Of a stretch of DNA of 64,000 nt, positions 62,415 to 64,000 are shown in pieces. Location: the NCBI RefSeq assembly GCF_001307195.1, contig NZ_CP012808.1:1736001-1800000 (forward strand), written 5' to 3'. The stretch comes from Acinetobacter equi (lineage in GTDB: Bacteria; Pseudomonadota; Gammaproteobacteria; Pseudomonadales; Moraxellaceae). The notes beneath the pieces are model-generated. The model had not been told where the DNA came from and did no database searches. It worked only from the letters and a program-made list of their open reading frames with translations. The stretch's first letter is position 1; every line of letters begins with the position of its first letter. A program made the position numbers and the translations under genes.

Positions 62415-64000
62415 ATGACAACGTCTTCACAAGGCTGGAAAGCCGCCTTTACTGCATTTTTAGATCGCCGTGCGCTGATCATGTTATTTCTGGGTTTTTC
62501 AGCCGGAATTCCTATTTTACTTATTTTCTCAAGCTTGTCTCTGTGGTTAGGAGAAGCAGGTATTGAAAAGAGTGCAGTGACATTTTTTAGTTGGGCAGCT
62601 TTAGGTTATTCCTTTAAATTTGTTTGGGCACCATTGATTGATGAATTACCTGTTCCATTTTTAACAAAAACTTTAGGGCGTCGACGCGCATGGTTGCTTA
62701 TTGCACAAATTTTAATTATTGGTGCAATATCAATTATGGCATTTTCTGATCCATCATTGGGGCAGGCTCATCTGTATCAAATGGCGGTTGGAGCAGTATT
62801 ATTAGGTTTTTCTGCGGCGACTCAAGATATTGTGATTGATGCTTATCGTATTGAATTAGCTGAAACACAAATGCAGACTATTTTGGCATCTACATATAAT
62901 GCTGGTTATAGAATCGGGATGATTGTTGCAGGCGCAGGCGCATTATTTTTAGCAGCGTATCTTGGTACAGCAAAAGGAAATTATATTTATGATGCTTGGA
63001 AATATACTTATTTAGCAATGGCCGGGGTGATGGTTATTGGTGTTATTACAACACTAATTGTGCGTGAGCCTCAGGTCGATAGAGTTAAAAAATCATATAA
63101 AAAATCAGATTATTATCGATTAGTTATTGTATTTTTCTTTGCAGTATTAGGTTTCGTTTGTTCTTATATTTATGGTGATAATCTTGTTTCTATAATAAAA
63201 ACATCCTTAGGTATTAAAGATTCTTTTGCATTATTTGGTTTAGAAGCTTTACGTTTTATTGGTTCAGGTGCAATCGCATTGTTACTTGGCTCTGTGCTTG
63301 TAAAAATGGGTGCCGTTAATAAGCAGATGGCTTATGAAACGTGGGTCAATCCAATTGCAGATTTCTTTAGACGTTATGGGGTTAAATTAGCACTTGTTCT
63401 ATTGCTACTGATTGGTTTTTATCGTATTTCAGACATTATTTCAGGTGTTATTTCAAATGTCTTTTATCAAGATTTAAACTTTACTAAAGAGCAAATTGCT
63501 GAAGCTGTAAAAGTATATGGTGTTATCTTTAGCTTGATTGGCGGTTTCTTAGGTGGATTGCTTGCACAACGTATGAACATTATGAAATTAATGTTTGTCG
63601 GGGCAGTGCTAGCAAGCGCAACAAATTTAGTGTTTATTGGTTTAGTGAAATCGGGGCATTCATTAGGTGATGTTGTTGTTCAGGTTGGTTCTGAACAATA
63701 TGTCGCACAGCCAGATGAAGTGGGACAGTGGACAGTACAAGTTCCATCTCAAGTGTTAGCACAAGATCATCAAATTAATGTTCATACTTATTATGCCGAT
63801 GATAAATCAACTCAAAGAGATATTCAGTTACCGTATTTGATAGAGCAAAATCAGCCACAAATTCATTTATTGCCAATTACTTCAGATGATCATATTTCTG
63901 CAAAAGAAGCTAAGCAAAGTATTGTTGTTAAAGGTCAGCTAACAGGTATTACTGTTGATCAGTTAGAGGCTGACAAGCCAGTGATTTTAAAGTTAGATGG
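62415..64000 (+). CDS. ampG: AmpG-type muropeptide MFS transporter, 3' end cut
   Basis: From the ATG at 62415 the frame stays open to the window end (528 codons). The start MTTSSQGWKAAFTAFLDRRA leads into an MFS protein with SAGIPILLIFSSLSLWLGEA and a WAPLIDELPVPFL loop typical of AmpG, the importer of peptidoglycan fragments. About ten membrane segments are seen by residue 410. Then, instead of a short loop, a soluble stretch of more than 100 residues begins (SLGDVVVQVGSEQY onward) that reads like bacterial Ig-like repeats of large adhesins. The rest lies outside the window. Confidence 0.85.
   Translation, partial: MTTSSQGWKAAFTAFLDRRALIMLFLGFSAGIPILLIFSSLSLWLGEAGIEKSAVTFFSWAALGYSFKFVWAPLIDELPVPFLTKTLGRRRAWLLIAQILIIGAISIMAFSDPSLGQAHLYQMAVGAVLLGFSAATQDIVIDAYRIELAETQMQTILASTYNAGYRIGMIVAGAGALFLAAYLGTAKGNYIYDAWKYTYLAMAGVMVIGVITTLIVREPQVDRVKKSYKKSDYYRLVIVFFFAVLGFVCSYIYGDNLVSIIKTSLGIKDSFALFGLEALRFIGSGAIALLLGSVLVKMGAVNKQMAYETWVNPIADFFRRYGVKLALVLLLLIGFYRISDIISGVISNVFYQDLNFTKEQIAEAVKVYGVIFSLIGGFLGGLLAQRMNIMKLMFVGAVLASATNLVFIGLVKSGHSLGDVVVQVGSEQYVAQPDEVGQWTVQVPSQVLAQDHQINVHTYYADDKSTQRDIQLPYLIEQNQPQIHLLPITSDDHISAKEAKQSIVVKGQLTGITVDQLEADKPVILKLD

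Overview
This window is a chromosomal segment from an AT-rich gammaproteobacterium, most likely an Acinetobacter species or a close Moraxellaceae relative. The inference rests on gene content and order: a urease cluster with a UreJ/HupE nickel permease, the adjacent dat-ddc pair for 1,3-diaminopropane synthesis, the order nudJ-mnmA-hflD-purB, surE followed by an nlpD-like gene with no rpoS beside it, and short inverted-repeat terminators between almost all units. No rRNA, tRNA, CRISPR array or prophage was recognised.

Layout. 1-7.9 kb: urease genes ureD(partial)-A-B-C and ureE-F-G-hupE, split by about 2 kb holding an unknown 91-residue gene and an EamA-type transporter. 7.9-12.4 kb: small secreted protein, TauE/SafE permease, lipoprotein, then rsmD and mrdA (PBP2). 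12.4-18.6 kb: a long intergenic region rich in inverted repeats, a DUF445 membrane protein, adk, a small membrane protein, nth-rnfB, and gdhA. 18.6-26.6 kb: META/DUF4377 lipoprotein, DODA-type dioxygenase, rlmH, M28 peptidase, lon, 5-formyl-THF cyclo-ligase, HxlR regulator, and a lone prfH. 26.9-29.3 kb: obgE and proB. 29.45-30.72 kb: a complete IS3-family insertion sequence next to a truncated gene. 31-34.7 kb: LysR regulator divergent from a CidA/LrgB pair, a PAP2 phosphatase and a SIMPL protein. 35-38 kb: dat-ddc. 38.4-43.2 kb: pstSCAB behind a Pho box. 43.4-46.4 kb: polar amino-acid ABC transporter. 46.6-52.2 kb: sohB, a YjdF/DUF2238 membrane protein, purB-hflD-mnmA-nudJ. 52.4-57.7 kb: gamma carbonic anhydrase, a PBP5-type carboxypeptidase, a small secreted protein, surE, nlpD-like, LysR. 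57.8-64 kb: argD-type aminotransferase, grxD, a Lon-related protease, and an AmpG-type transporter cut by the window end.

Most of this is ordinary housekeeping content. The less ordinary items are: a strong small-RNA candidate on the minus strand between lon and the M28 peptidase gene (three stem-loops, a CUCUCC loop, its own promoter-like and terminator sequences); an AmpG-type muropeptide transporter carrying extracytoplasmic Ig-like repeats resembling those of large adhesins; a prfH gene with no rtcB partner; an RnfB-like ferredoxin without the other Rnf subunits; an IS3 element beside a gene remnant without a visible target duplication; a possible switch-like leader before dat; and paired palindromes upstream of gdhA and of the HxlR gene.
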